Below are positions 12,994 to 20,607 of a DNA stretch of 20,607 nucleotides, in pieces. The notes under the pieces were generated by a model. The model did not search any database, was not told the DNA's origin, and was given only the letters and a program-made list of their open reading frames with translations. Source of the stretch: Willaertia magna. Lineage: Eukaryota > Heterolobosea > Eutetramitea > Acrasida > Naegleriidae. Every line of letters begins with the position of its first letter. Positions within the stretch are counted from its first letter, which is position 1. The stretch covers positions 1 through 20,607 of the forward strand of contig CADWAF010002358.1 in NCBI GenBank assembly GCA_902984215.1, in the 5' to 3' direction. Both the position numbers and the translations under genes were made by a program.

Positions 12994-15291
12994 ATGTTAT
13001 CCGATAAACAATCAATTCCAGTCCCAAAGGCTGGTGAAAGAAATATTTTAATTACTAGTGCATTACCATATGTCAATAACTATCCACATTTAGGTAATAT
13101 TGTAGGAGCAGTATTAAGTGCAGATGTATTTTCTAGATACTGTAAACAACGTGGATATAATACAATTTATATTTGTGGTACAGATGAATATGGTACAGCA
13201 ACCGAAACAAAAGCCTTTAAAGAAGGATTAACACCAAAAGAGATTTGCGATAAATATTATAAATTACATAAAGAAGTATATGAATGGTTTGATATTGGAT
13301 TTAATTATTTTGGAAGAACAAGTACAGAACAACAAACTAAAATAGCTCAAGATATTTTCTTAAAATTAAATGAAAATGGATATTTAACAGAGAAGACAAT
13401 ACAACAATTATATGATGAAAAAGCACAACAATATTTAGCAGATAGATTTGTAGTTGGTACTTGCCCACATTGTGGATATGAAGAAGCAAAAGGTGATCAA
13501 TGTGATAAATGTCAAAAATTATTAAATCCAACAGAATTATTAAATCCACGTTCAGTTATTACAGGTACAGTTCCAATAATTAAAGAAACTGAACATGTTT
13601 TTATTAAATTACAAGATTTACAACCATTAACTAAAGAATGGTATGAAAATAATGAAAATACTAAATATTGGACAAATGTAGCTAGATCAGTAACAGATTC
13701 ATGGTTTGAAGAAGGATTAAAAGAAAGATGTATTACAAGAGATTTAAAGTGGGGTACACCTGTACCATTAGATAAATTTAAAGATAAAGTATTTTATGTT
13801 TGGTTTGATGCACCAATTGGTTATATCTCAATTACAGCTAGTTATTTTAATGAATTAGGAAATGAAAGTGTTTGGGAGAAATGGTGGAAAGATACAAAGA
13901 ATGTTACTTATTATGAATTTATGGGTAAAGATAATGTTCCATTCCATTCTGTTATTTTCCCTTCTTCTTTATTAGGTACTAAAGAAGATTGGAAATTAGT
14001 TGATGTTATTTCTTCAACTGAATATTTAAATTATGAAAATACTAAATTCTCTAAAACTAATGGTATTGGTGTATTTGGTGATCAAGCTAAAGATACTGGT
14101 ATTCCATCTGAAGTATGGAGATATTATTTAATTGCAATGAGACCTGAACAAGCTGATACTCAATTTAAATGGGATGATTTACAAGCTAAGAATAACAATG
14201 AATTATTAGCTAATCTTGGTAATTTTACTAATCGTGTTTTAAAGTTTACACAATCTAATTTTAATAGTATTGTACCTAATAGAGGTGAATTTGATGAAAA
14301 GGATTTGAAATTAATTGAAGGTATTAATGAAAAATTAAAGGAATATATTGATAAATTAGAAAATGTTAAATTAAAGGATGGTTTACAAACTGCAATGTTA
14401 ATTGGTAAATTAGGTAATACTTATTTACAAGATCATAAACCATGGGATTTATTAAAGAAAGATATTAATGTTAATGGTAAATCTACTCCAAAATCTGAAG
14501 AAGTTTTAAAGAAAGATTTAGAAAGATGTGGTACAATTATCTATTTAGCTACTCAAGTATGTGCTTTAATGTCAGCTGTATTTGAGCCATATATCCCTAG
14601 TTTCAGTAAGAAATTAAATTCTCAATTAAATTATAATCCAGATGTAAATACAATTACTGAAACAATTGATTTGGAAAGAATTCCATCTGGTCATAAGATT
14701 GGTGAGCCAGCAGGTATTTTCAAGAAGATTGAAGATAAGGAAATTAAGGCTTTCAAAGAACAATTTGGTGGAGGTGAAGAAGAACTATTCCCATTAGATT
14801 TACGTGTAGGTCAAATTGAATCTGTTAAAGAACATCCAGAAGCTGATAAATTATATGTTTTTAATGTAAAGTTATCTGATAAGGAAACTAGACAAATTGT
14901 TGGAGGTTTAAGAGAAGCATATCCTGATAAGGATTCATTACTTGGAAAGAAAGTTGTAGTTGCATGTAATTTAGTTGTTGCTAAATTGAAGGGTGTTGAA
15001 AGTGAAGGTATGCTTTTGGCTTCAAAACAAGATGATGGATTAGTTTCATTAATTACACCAGTTTGTGATGTTCCTATTGGTTCAAAGGTTATTCCAAAAG
15101 GTGGTGTTCTTAAACTTGAAAAGGTTATTAAGAAGGGTCCTTTAAAGCATATTTTAGATAATTTAAAGGTTGGTCCAAACAATACTCCTCTCTTTAAGAC
15201 AAAGATGCCTTTAGCTGTATTTAGTGGTCAACAACAATTATCTGAAGTACACACAGAAAGAAATATTAAGGAGGGTAGTGGTATCTTCTAA
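12994..15291 (+). CDS. Cytosolic methionyl-tRNA synthetase with C-terminal EMAPII-like domain
   Basis: 765 residues. Reaction: ATP-dependent charging of tRNA-Met, including the initiator. Class I signatures: HLGN (32-35, the HIGH motif) in LPYVNNYPHLGNIVGAVLSA and KFSKT (351-355, the KMSKS loop). The connective-peptide zinc knuckle is CPHC (157-160) and CDKC (170-173). The anticodon-binding helical domain carries the expected NLGNFTNRVLKF and HKPWDLLKKD. From about 600 an EMAPII/Trbp111-type tRNA-binding OB domain begins (PLDLRVGQIESVKEHPEADK), fused as in plant and nematode MetRS rather than supplied in trans. No mitochondrial presequence is apparent. Codons are strongly A/T-ending. Confidence 0.97.
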   Translation: MLSDKQSIPVPKAGERNILITSALPYVNNYPHLGNIVGAVLSADVFSRYCKQRGYNTIYICGTDEYGTATETKAFKEGLTPKEICDKYYKLHKEVYEWFDIGFNYFGRTSTEQQTKIAQDIFLKLNENGYLTEKTIQQLYDEKAQQYLADRFVVGTCPHCGYEEAKGDQCDKCQKLLNPTELLNPRSVITGTVPIIKETEHVFIKLQDLQPLTKEWYENNENTKYWTNVARSVTDSWFEEGLKERCITRDLKWGTPVPLDKFKDKVFYVWFDAPIGYISITASYFNELGNESVWEKWWKDTKNVTYYEFMGKDNVPFHSVIFPSSLLGTKEDWKLVDVISSTEYLNYENTKFSKTNGIGVFGDQAKDTGIPSEVWRYYLIAMRPEQADTQFKWDDLQAKNNNELLANLGNFTNRVLKFTQSNFNSIVPNRGEFDEKDLKLIEGINEKLKEYIDKLENVKLKDGLQTAMLIGKLGNTYLQDHKPWDLLKKDINVNGKSTPKSEEVLKKDLERCGTIIYLATQVCALMSAVFEPYIPSFSKKLNSQLNYNPDVNTITETIDLERIPSGHKIGEPAGIFKKIEDKEIKAFKEQFGGGEEELFPLDLRVGQIESVKEHPEADKLYVFNVKLSDKETRQIVGGLREAYPDKDSLLGKKVVVACNLVVAKLKGVESEGMLLASKQDDGLVSLITPVCDVPIGSKVIPKGGVLKLEKVIKKGPLKHILDNLKVGPNNTPLFKTKMPLAVFSGQQQLSEVHTERNIKEGSGIF

Positions 15292-15338
15292 TTCACTTAG
15301 CTCTATTCCTTTCTATCAACGAATATTTTCTCATCAAC

Positions 15339-15344
15339 AATAAA
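15339..15344 (+). terminator. Poly(A) signal AATAAA for MetRS
   Basis: AATAAA 47 nt after the MetRS stop and 67 nt before the next start codon. Confidence 0.5.
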
Positions 15345-15411
15345 AAATTGCGAACGTTAGTTTTCAAATGTCAGTAATTACTATCCATTCATTAAAAAAA
15401 AACAATTCAAG

Positions 15412-17753
15412 ATGGTTCATAGTGTTGGAGAAATAAATGAAAAGGAATCCATCGAAAGATCCAAGTTAATGTATTATCATAAAGATGATATTAAAAAACA
15501 GAAATATAGTTGTTTTCTAGATTGTAGAGGATTATTGAAGTTAGGTAGAGTTAGTATGCTCTATCTTTATTTCTCTTTAGCAATCTTCTTTTACTTTGTA
15601 ATATTATCAGGTCTACATATTCCATATATTTATTATTATAGTTCCGAAGATAATCCAAATTTCTTCTTTAAAATTAGTATGACCAACTTTGATTTAAATG
15701 CTAATGGAAATGTCAATATTGCATTTGGTGCAATAGAAGTAGCCATTTGTATTGTCACTATTATCTATATACGTTTAATTCATTGGTTCTTAAATTATAT
15801 TAATGAAAAAGTAACGAAAAGATCCATTTCTGTTGGTGACTTTAGTGTTCACGTGAGAGATCTTCCCGCCACAGAAGCAGCTCACGGTACAAAACGTTTA
15901 AAGAAATATTTTAAAAAATTTGGGGAAATTGATGACATTGCTTTAGCCTTAGATAGTGGAAATATTAATAAGTTAAAACAGAAAGAGGAAGAGTTGATTC
16001 ATGAACTTGATAAAGCAAATATTTTACTTAAAAGATCATCATGTTTTGGAACACTATATTATAAGATTAAAAGTTTTTATTATTCTTTTATGTTAAATTT
16101 AACTATTAAAGAAATTGAAAGCTATAAAAGTAAGACTGCATATCGTTGTACAGGAGATGCATTTATCAGTATGTATTTTATTTATTTTAATTTATTTACA
16201 AAAATAATAAGCTTATAAAACTGAGAAGGCTAGATTTTTTGCTTTACATTACTTTAACAGACCTTATTTACATCGTTTATGTACTAAATTTCAGGGATAT
16301 ACTAAAAAGAATAAAAAATTAAGAGTAGAACCTTCTAGAGAACCTCATGAAATTATTTGGGAAAATTTGTAAGTTTTTGATAATTAGTGACGTTTATTTT
16401 GTGACGTATTAATTTATTTAGAGAATATTCTGTTGTATCAAAGTATTCCAGAAGATCAGTTAGTTTATTGTCTACCTTACTTTTCTCAGGCATTGTTGTT
16501 GCAGTTGCCGTTGTTATTGAAGTTACAAAGAAAGATCAATTTGCTGACACTTCTATTACTGAGTGGTTAAAGAATCCAGATTTAAGAAACTGGCAAGTAT
16601 TTGCATCTTTGGGTATGAGTATTTTGGTGTTTATTTCAGTTACTATTTATTCATTCCTTTTATATCGTAAGTTTACTTTAAATTACATTATTTACACATT
16701 ATTTAGACTTGTGTTTCTTTGAAAAACATAGATTTACTATTCATATTAAATTGAGTTTAATGTTAAAGTTGACATATGGAAGTTTTTTAACAAGTATTGC
16801 TTATTTATTTGTATATTTACAATCACCAACAGTAGGAACTAATTTTAGTGAAATAACTAGTAGAACAGTTGTTATACCTAAAGGAGCTATTAATTTTGGA
16901 GGAAATGCTTATATTCCAATCCTTTTAGAAACTGGTACTTTTTATTCTTCTTTATTCTTTGTTACTTGTACAAGTATATTATCTAATACTGTGAAAGAAA
17001 TATTCTTAGGACCAATCCATTATATTAAGAAGTTATATTTGAAGGGACAAGCAGTAACACAAAGAGATATGAATAAGGCATATGAACCACCAGAGTATGG
17101 ATATGATTATAGATACAGTTATCAATTAAAGAATATATTTATTGGTATTGTATTTAGTGGTTTATTCCCATTGAGTTTATTTATGATAACAGCTAGTTTA
17201 TTATTTAGTTATTTTATTGATAAATTTAATATTATTAAGATTTATAGAGCAGAAGGTAAAGATGTTGATTTATTAAGTAAGAATGCTTTAAACATGTAAG
17301 TTTTATTTTTCATATTTTTAAATTGACATTTTGTAAAGCTTCTCTACTGCATTTTTATTGAGATATATTTTACTTTCAATTACTAGAATATACTTTACAA
17401 TTAGTAGCAATTATAATCCAGCTATTAATCAACCAGTATTGAGTGTAATAACACCATATCACATTTGTTTCTTCAGTAGTTTCTTATTGTACATTATATT
17501 TTTAGTATTCCAATTGACTGGTACAGAAGCTGGAACAGTTATTCAAAAATGGTTTTGTTGTTCAAAATATAGATTCCCAAATTTTGTCACAAAAAGTGGA
17601 GATGTTAGAATTGATTCACCAGTTTACAAAGGTAAATTAGAGAGATATGTTCCCCCAGTTGATTTGAAAGAAGTTACTGCATTTTATGGAGAAGAATTAG
17701 AAGAAGTTCAACATAGAACAGAAAAGAAGGTGGCTGCAGAAATGTTTGTTTAA
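15412..17753 (+). CDS. OSCA/CSC1/TMEM63-like multipass channel, five exons
   Basis: Exons 15412-16168, 16212-16368, 16422-16666, 16707-17295 and 17339-17753 join to a continuous 720-codon frame (phases 1, 2, 1, 2). Exon 1 has two TM segments (about 48-72 and 104-127), then a cytosolic region with GDFSVHVRDLPATEAAHGTK and KKYFKKFGEIDDIALAL, the split RRM-like domain of this family. Exon 2 restores CTGDAFITYKTEKARFFALH and ends with EPSREPHEIIWENL, equivalent to the family's W-x-N-L element before the 7-TM core. Later exons supply repeated hydrophobic segments and YEPPEYGYDYRYSYQLKN. Mechanosensitive or osmosensitive cation channel or scramblase is the likely role. Length suits the family (about 720-810). 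Family assignment rests on motifs and topology; a distant anoctamin-like protein is the alternative. Confidence 0.72.
16169..16211 (+). other. Intron 1 of the TMEM63-like gene (43 nt)
   Basis: Donor GTATGT, acceptor AATAAG. Splicing in phase 1 gives AFITYKTEKARF, replacing a stop-terminated read-through. Confidence 0.85.
16369..16421 (+). other. Intron 2 of the TMEM63-like gene (53 nt)
   Basis: Donor GTAAGT, acceptor TATTTAG. Splicing in phase 2 gives IIWENLEYSVVSKY. Unspliced reading hits TAA within the donor. Confidence 0.9.
16667..16706 (+). other. Intron 3 of the TMEM63-like gene (40 nt)
   Basis: Donor GTAAGT, acceptor TATTTAG. Phase 1 join gives SFLLYHLCFFEKHRF. The later AG at 16731 leads to a stop within a few codons, so this acceptor is the right one. 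Confidence 0.88.
17296..17338 (+). other. Intron 4 of the TMEM63-like gene (43 nt, acceptor chosen among three)
   Basis: Donor GTAAGT. In-frame acceptors exist at 17338, 17362 and 17386. The first is preferred: it matches the other intron lengths and retains LSKNALNIFSTAFLLRYILL, filling the expected last-TM region. Confidence 0.65.
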
Positions 17754-17797
17754 TTCTATCCACCGATAGTAATCCAATTGTATAATATTTATCTCAC

Positions 17798-17803
17798 AAT
17801 AAA
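17798..17803 (+). terminator. Poly(A) signal AATAAA for the TMEM63-like gene
   Basis: AATAAA 44 nt after the stop and about 100 nt before the mevalonate kinase start. Confidence 0.5.
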
Positions 17804-17821
17804 CGATCTACGCCTGTGATT

Positions 17822-17834
17822 TTCGTTTTACGAA
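17822..17834. promoter_or_regulatory. Inverted repeat TTCGT-TTT-ACGAA upstream of mevalonate kinase
   Basis: Perfect 5-bp arms with a 3-nt spacer, about 70 bp before the mevalonate kinase ATG. Its CpG-containing TCG/CGA words recall the repeat at 6505-6521. It is a candidate protein-binding site only. Confidence 0.25.
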
Positions 17835-17902
17835 CATTTGCCAGCTTACCAAAAAACATGCGAAATTCTGTGAAAATCTGTGAAATCTAATTGTGAAAAA
17901 AA

Positions 17903-19153
17903 ATGAATCCTTCATACATTGAATGTACCTCACCTGGTAAACTCATTTTATTTGGAGAACATGCTGTAGTTTACGGAAAGAAGTCTGTAGCAACAGCATT
18001 GAGTGATTTAAGAACCACTGTTAAGTTATTTTGTGACAATGAAAAGGCTGGAACTCTAGAATATTATGCTCCATGTGTTGGAATTGATCATGACATTAAA
18101 ATAAATTTTGATGAAGCCAAAGAATATTTATCTCAACATATGAAAGATGAAACAATTGATGTACAATATCCAACATTTCATATTGAAACATTTAAGCCAA
18201 ATAGAAAAATAATTGAATGTTTAACAGAATTTACTAAGAAAATATATTTCAATAATCAAATAGTAGATAACAACAATGATGATGAACATGCTCCTAAAAT
18301 CATTTCAGCAGTTGCAGTTCTTTATCTTTGTTTATTATTAACACCTAAATTAACATTTGGTATTAGAGTTGAATTAAGTACTAAATCACCTATTGGAGCA
18401 GGTCTAGGATCATCTGCAGCCTTTGCAGTTTGTTTAGTTTCAGCCTTTCTATTATTATTTAAATCCGATATTATTAGTCAAGAATTAATTAATAAAGAAG
18501 ATGAAAATACTTTAGAGATAATAAATAGATGGGCTTACTTTTGTGAATGTTTAATTCATGGTACTCCATCTGGTATAGATAACTCTGTAGCTACTTATGG
18601 TGGTGTTTTAAGTTTTGCTAATGGTAAAGTAGTTGAACATCTTTCCCCAAAGATTCTTCCATCAATGAGAATATTAATAGTTAATACAAAAGTTGAAAGA
18701 AATACAAAATTAATTGTTCAAAAAGTAAGAGAACAAAGAGAATTAAATAAAGAATTAATTGATGAAAAATTAAATGAAATTCAACAAATTAGTGAAAATT
18801 ATTTAAATTTATTAAGAAATAATTTTAATAATCATCAACATGATACTGTTGTACCTTTTACAAATGAATTACGTCATTCAATGGAACAATTTATTGATAG
18901 AAATCATATTTTATTAAATGAAATTGGTACAGGTCATCCTAAATTAGAATTAATTTGTGAAATTGCTTCAAAACATGGATTACATGCTAAATTAACTGGA
19001 GCAGGAGGTGGTGGATGTGGTTTTGTTTTATTAGAAGATTGTCCATCTGAAAAGGAGGATTTACTTAAACAAGATTTATTAAATGAAGGTTTTGAATATT
19101 TCATGTCAAATGAAGTTGCAGGAAAAGGTATTTATTGTGAACAATATAAATAA
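17903..19153 (+). CDS. MVK: Mevalonate kinase
   Basis: 416 residues, GHMP kinase family. Reaction: ATP-dependent phosphorylation of mevalonate to 5-phosphomevalonate, the step after HMG-CoA reductase in sterol and isoprenoid synthesis. Three GHMP motifs are present: SPGKLILFGEHAVVYG (10-25, with the Lys13 and Glu19-His20 typical of mevalonate kinases), the ATP-binding loop SPIGAGLGSSAA (162-173) and the C-terminal LTGAGGGGCG (364-373). GTPSGIDN (220-227) carries the catalytic Asp226. A low-complexity Asn/Asp insert (DNNNDDEH, near 120) makes it a little longer than the human enzyme (396). The ATG follows an A-run. Only 33 nt separate its stop from the F-box gene. Confidence 0.97.
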   Translation: MNPSYIECTSPGKLILFGEHAVVYGKKSVATALSDLRTTVKLFCDNEKAGTLEYYAPCVGIDHDIKINFDEAKEYLSQHMKDETIDVQYPTFHIETFKPNRKIIECLTEFTKKIYFNNQIVDNNNDDEHAPKIISAVAVLYLCLLLTPKLTFGIRVELSTKSPIGAGLGSSAAFAVCLVSAFLLLFKSDIISQELINKEDENTLEIINRWAYFCECLIHGTPSGIDNSVATYGGVLSFANGKVVEHLSPKILPSMRILIVNTKVERNTKLIVQKVREQRELNKELIDEKLNEIQQISENYLNLLRNNFNNHQHDTVVPFTNELRHSMEQFIDRNHILLNEIGTGHPKLELICEIASKHGLHAKLTGAGGGGCGFVLLEDCPSEKEDLLKQDLLNEGFEYFMSNEVAGKGIYCEQYK

Positions 19154-19154
19154 A
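19149..19154 (+). terminator. Poly(A) signal AATAAA overlapping the mevalonate kinase stop
   Basis: The hexamer includes the TAA stop (19151-19153), as at the OCRL-like gene. With 33 nt to the next start codon there is little room for a longer 3' UTR. Confidence 0.45.
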
Positions 19155-19186
19155 TTTAAATACTTTACAAAAATAATAACAAAAAA

Positions 19187-20041
19187 ATGAAGCGAATAAA
19201 TAACAGTGATGTATTATTGCAACAAGAAGAAGAACAATTGATAATTAATGTATTGCAAGAAATTAAGAAAAGAAAAATTAATTTATTTATAAATTTACCT
19301 TTAGAAATAATTTCGATTATAATTCAATTTCTATCTTTAAAGGAAATATTTTGTAATATTTATTTATGTAAACAATGGTATATCTTTTTTAATAGTAATG
19401 CTTATTTTTGGAAAGAAATATTTAATAAATTATATTCTAATAATAATGAAATGTTAAATCAACAATTATTAGATTGGAAAGATTGTAAAGATTATTCTTT
19501 AAAAAAAGCAAATCATTATAAATTACAAATAATTAATAAAGATAAATTATTTATTAAGGAATTATTATTAGATAAAAGATTTCAATCATTTGAACAAATT
19601 AAAATAAAAACTTTAAAATTTTTAGATAATTTATTTATTTTATCATTACAAAATTTAAATCATTCCATTTACCATAGAGGTATTACAGAAAGACATATTT
19701 TTGAAATAAATAATTTAAAAGGAATATTTTATTTTAATTTTAATTTTATTTATTTTTATTTAAATGGTAAACTAAAGAATGATGATTTATTAGATATTTT
19801 AAATGGTAAATTAACTTTACAATGTGGAATAATAGAAAATGAATTATTTACAATATTTGAAATAAATAATAGTAAAGGTTATATTTATTTAAATTCTATA
19901 AATAAAATATTAAATTATTTAAATTTTAATAATTCAAATATTGATTTTATAAATTATTTTTTACAAAATTTACTAAAAAGAATTGAAATGAACAAAATAT
20001 TTCAATATTTTACTTTATATAATAATTATTTAATTATTTAA
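19187..20041 (+). CDS. F-box protein
   Basis: 284 residues, ATG after an A-run. An F-box lies at about 35-80: INLPLEIISIIIQFLSLKEI, then CNIYLCKQWYIFFNSNAYFW, with the LP..ii..I...L motif and the spaced W/F residues that contact Skp1. It should act as a substrate adaptor for an SCF ubiquitin ligase. The rest is Asn/Leu/Ile/Phe-rich with no recognised WD40, LRR or Kelch repeats, so the substrate is unknown. Codon use is extremely A/T-rich, even more so than its neighbours. Its last 12 bases overlap the end of the opposite-strand TPR gene. Confidence 0.82.
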   Translation: MKRINNSDVLLQQEEEQLIINVLQEIKKRKINLFINLPLEIISIIIQFLSLKEIFCNIYLCKQWYIFFNSNAYFWKEIFNKLYSNNNEMLNQQLLDWKDCKDYSLKKANHYKLQIINKDKLFIKELLLDKRFQSFEQIKIKTLKFLDNLFILSLQNLNHSIYHRGITERHIFEINNLKGIFYFNFNFIYFYLNGKLKNDDLLDILNGKLTLQCGIIENELFTIFEINNSKGYIYLNSINKILNYLNFNNSNIDFINYFLQNLLKRIEMNKIFQYFTLYNNYLII

Positions 20042-20500
20042 ATATTCTTTTAATAAAAATATTCTATCATCCAATGGATTTAATTCCATAACTTTTTTAA
20101 AACATTCCATTGCTTTATTTTCATTTGATAACATTCCATAAATTATACCTAAATCATAATATGCATCAATATGTTTATTATTTAATTTTAATACTTGTTC
20201 AAAATATTCAATAGATTTATTATAATTTTGTAATTCAAAATGTCCAATTCCTAAATTATATAAAATATCTAATTTTTTAGGATGATTATTATTTATTTCT
20301 AATACACGTTGATAATTTTCAATATATTTATTAAAGTTTTTTATTTCTCCATAAAGATGTGCAAGATGTATATAATTTTCAGTATTTGTGTTGTTATTAT
20401 TTAATTGTTCGTAACATGAAATTGCTTCTTCTATTTTATTTTCTTGTTCAAAAACTTTTGCTTTTAATTCTAATTCTTTTCTTTTATATTCATCATTCAT
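20030..20500 (-). CDS. Small TPR-repeat protein
   Basis: 156 residues from the ATG at 20500 (MNDEYKRKELELKAKVFEQE). The frame is open further upstream but only from a TTG, so the ATG is preferred. About four tetratricopeptide units fill the whole chain: residues ~11-38 (AKVFEQENKIEEAISCYEQL), ~43-72 (YIHLAHLYGEIKNFNKYIENY), ~77-107 (DILYNLGIGHFELQNYNKSI) and ~111-145 (DAYYDLGIIYGMLSNENKAM), each with the A/G-Y-F spacing and final L..NP/NN. TPR arrays bind peptides or partner proteins. No other domain identifies a complex. Its stop lies inside the F-box coding end. Confidence 0.83.
   Translation of the reverse strand: MNDEYKRKELELKAKVFEQENKIEEAISCYEQLNNNNTNTENYIHLAHLYGEIKNFNKYIENYQRVLEINNNHPKKLDILYNLGIGHFELQNYNKSIEYFEQVLKLNNKHIDAYYDLGIIYGMLSNENKAMECFKKVMELNPLDDRIFLLKEYLNN
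20052..20057 (+). terminator. Poly(A) signal AATAAA for the F-box gene, antisense inside the TPR gene
   Basis: AATAAA 10 nt after the F-box stop, within TPR coding sequence of the other strand, so the F-box mRNA must be antisense to the TPR mRNA. Confidence 0.5.
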
Positions 20501-20607
20501 TGTTGTTTTAACGCTTTTTTTGTAATTTCGGAGGATAAACCACTTCAACACACCCAACAAATTTATCGAATTAAAACGGGCAAGTGAAGAAAGCTTTCCT
20601 AATATCT
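20501..20607. promoter_or_regulatory. Upstream region of the TPR gene, window edge
   Basis: 107 bp 5' of the TPR ATG with slightly higher G+C (TTTCGGAGG at 20526-20534). No reading frame or RNA gene was recognised; it presumably holds the TPR promoter. Confidence 0.3.

Noticed and set aside
16709..16740. Alternative acceptor CATAG at 16731 for TMEM63-like intron 3
   Set aside because: It leads to a TGA stop within eight codons, whereas the acceptor at 16706 keeps the frame and family-like sequence.
20501..20560. 20-residue N-terminal extension of the TPR protein
   Set aside because: It begins at TTG and adds nothing recognisable; the ATG at 20500 directly precedes the TPR array.
1..20607. 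tRNA or rRNA genes, CRISPR arrays, transposons and viral insertions
   Set aside because: Scanning by eye found no cloverleaf with conserved T-loop sequence, no regular spaced repeats, no transposase, integrase or reverse transcriptase motifs and no terminal repeats.

Overview
This is a compact, very AT-rich piece of a eukaryotic nuclear genome. It carries spliceosomal GT-AG introns of about 40-53 nt, AATAAA-type poly(A) signals, A-runs directly before most start codons, Asn/Lys-rich linkers, and eukaryote-only proteins: ESCRT-III, Derlin, an OCRL-type phosphatase, a Tctex dynein light chain and an F-box protein. The standard genetic code fits: 15 of the 16 reading frames end in TAA and one in TGA. 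My best guess is a free-living amoeboid protist, most likely a heterolobosean (Naegleria/Willaertia-like). That is inferred from style and composition and is not proven.

Layout, left to right. Positions 1-1839 hold the 3' part of a gene for an Asn/Gln- and Lys/Glu-rich single-pass membrane protein that runs off the left edge. Next come an EF-hand protein (2024-2770), an OCRL/INPP5B-type inositol 5-phosphatase with a pseudo-RhoGAP domain (2880-5141) and the ESCRT-III subunit CHMP6/Vps20 (5381-6004). CHMP6 faces a spliced Tctex-type dynein light chain gene (6459-6015, minus) tail to tail. A 91-codon ORF (6625-6900) overlaps a Mut7-C domain gene (6849-7601). That gene meets 3-hydroxyisobutyryl-CoA hydrolase (8855-7614, minus) tail to tail. 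Only 30 bp past the hydrolase start codon a long coiled-coil protein begins (8886-11075). A small spliced membrane protein follows (11142-11783), then Derlin (12760-11936, minus), methionyl-tRNA synthetase with an EMAPII domain (12994-15291), a five-exon OSCA/TMEM63-like channel (15412-17753), mevalonate kinase (17903-19153), an F-box protein (19187-20041) and a TPR protein (20500-20030, minus) whose coding end overlaps the F-box gene by 12 bp.

The genes are ordinary housekeeping and trafficking genes and do not form a pathway cluster. Several serve membrane traffic or membrane proteins (OCRL-like, CHMP6, Derlin, TMEM63-like), but I infer no operon. No mobile element, CRISPR array, rRNA, tRNA or viral insertion was seen, and no stretch above 300 bp lacks a gene.

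The most notable features are architectural: convergent pairs separated by 10 nt, 12 nt and -12 nt with poly(A) signals lying in or antisense to the partner gene, a 30-bp divergent promoter, poly(A) signals that overlap stop codons, and introns of about 40 nt. At the gene level the points of interest are an Arg-to-Gln change in the RhoGAP finger, a Mut7-C domain with TRS where TRD is expected, a tandem LC8-type motif in the coiled-coil protein, an unexplained open frame upstream of CHMP6, and an A-tract that could join the 91-codon ORF to the Mut7-C frame. I found no convincing new multi-gene system.
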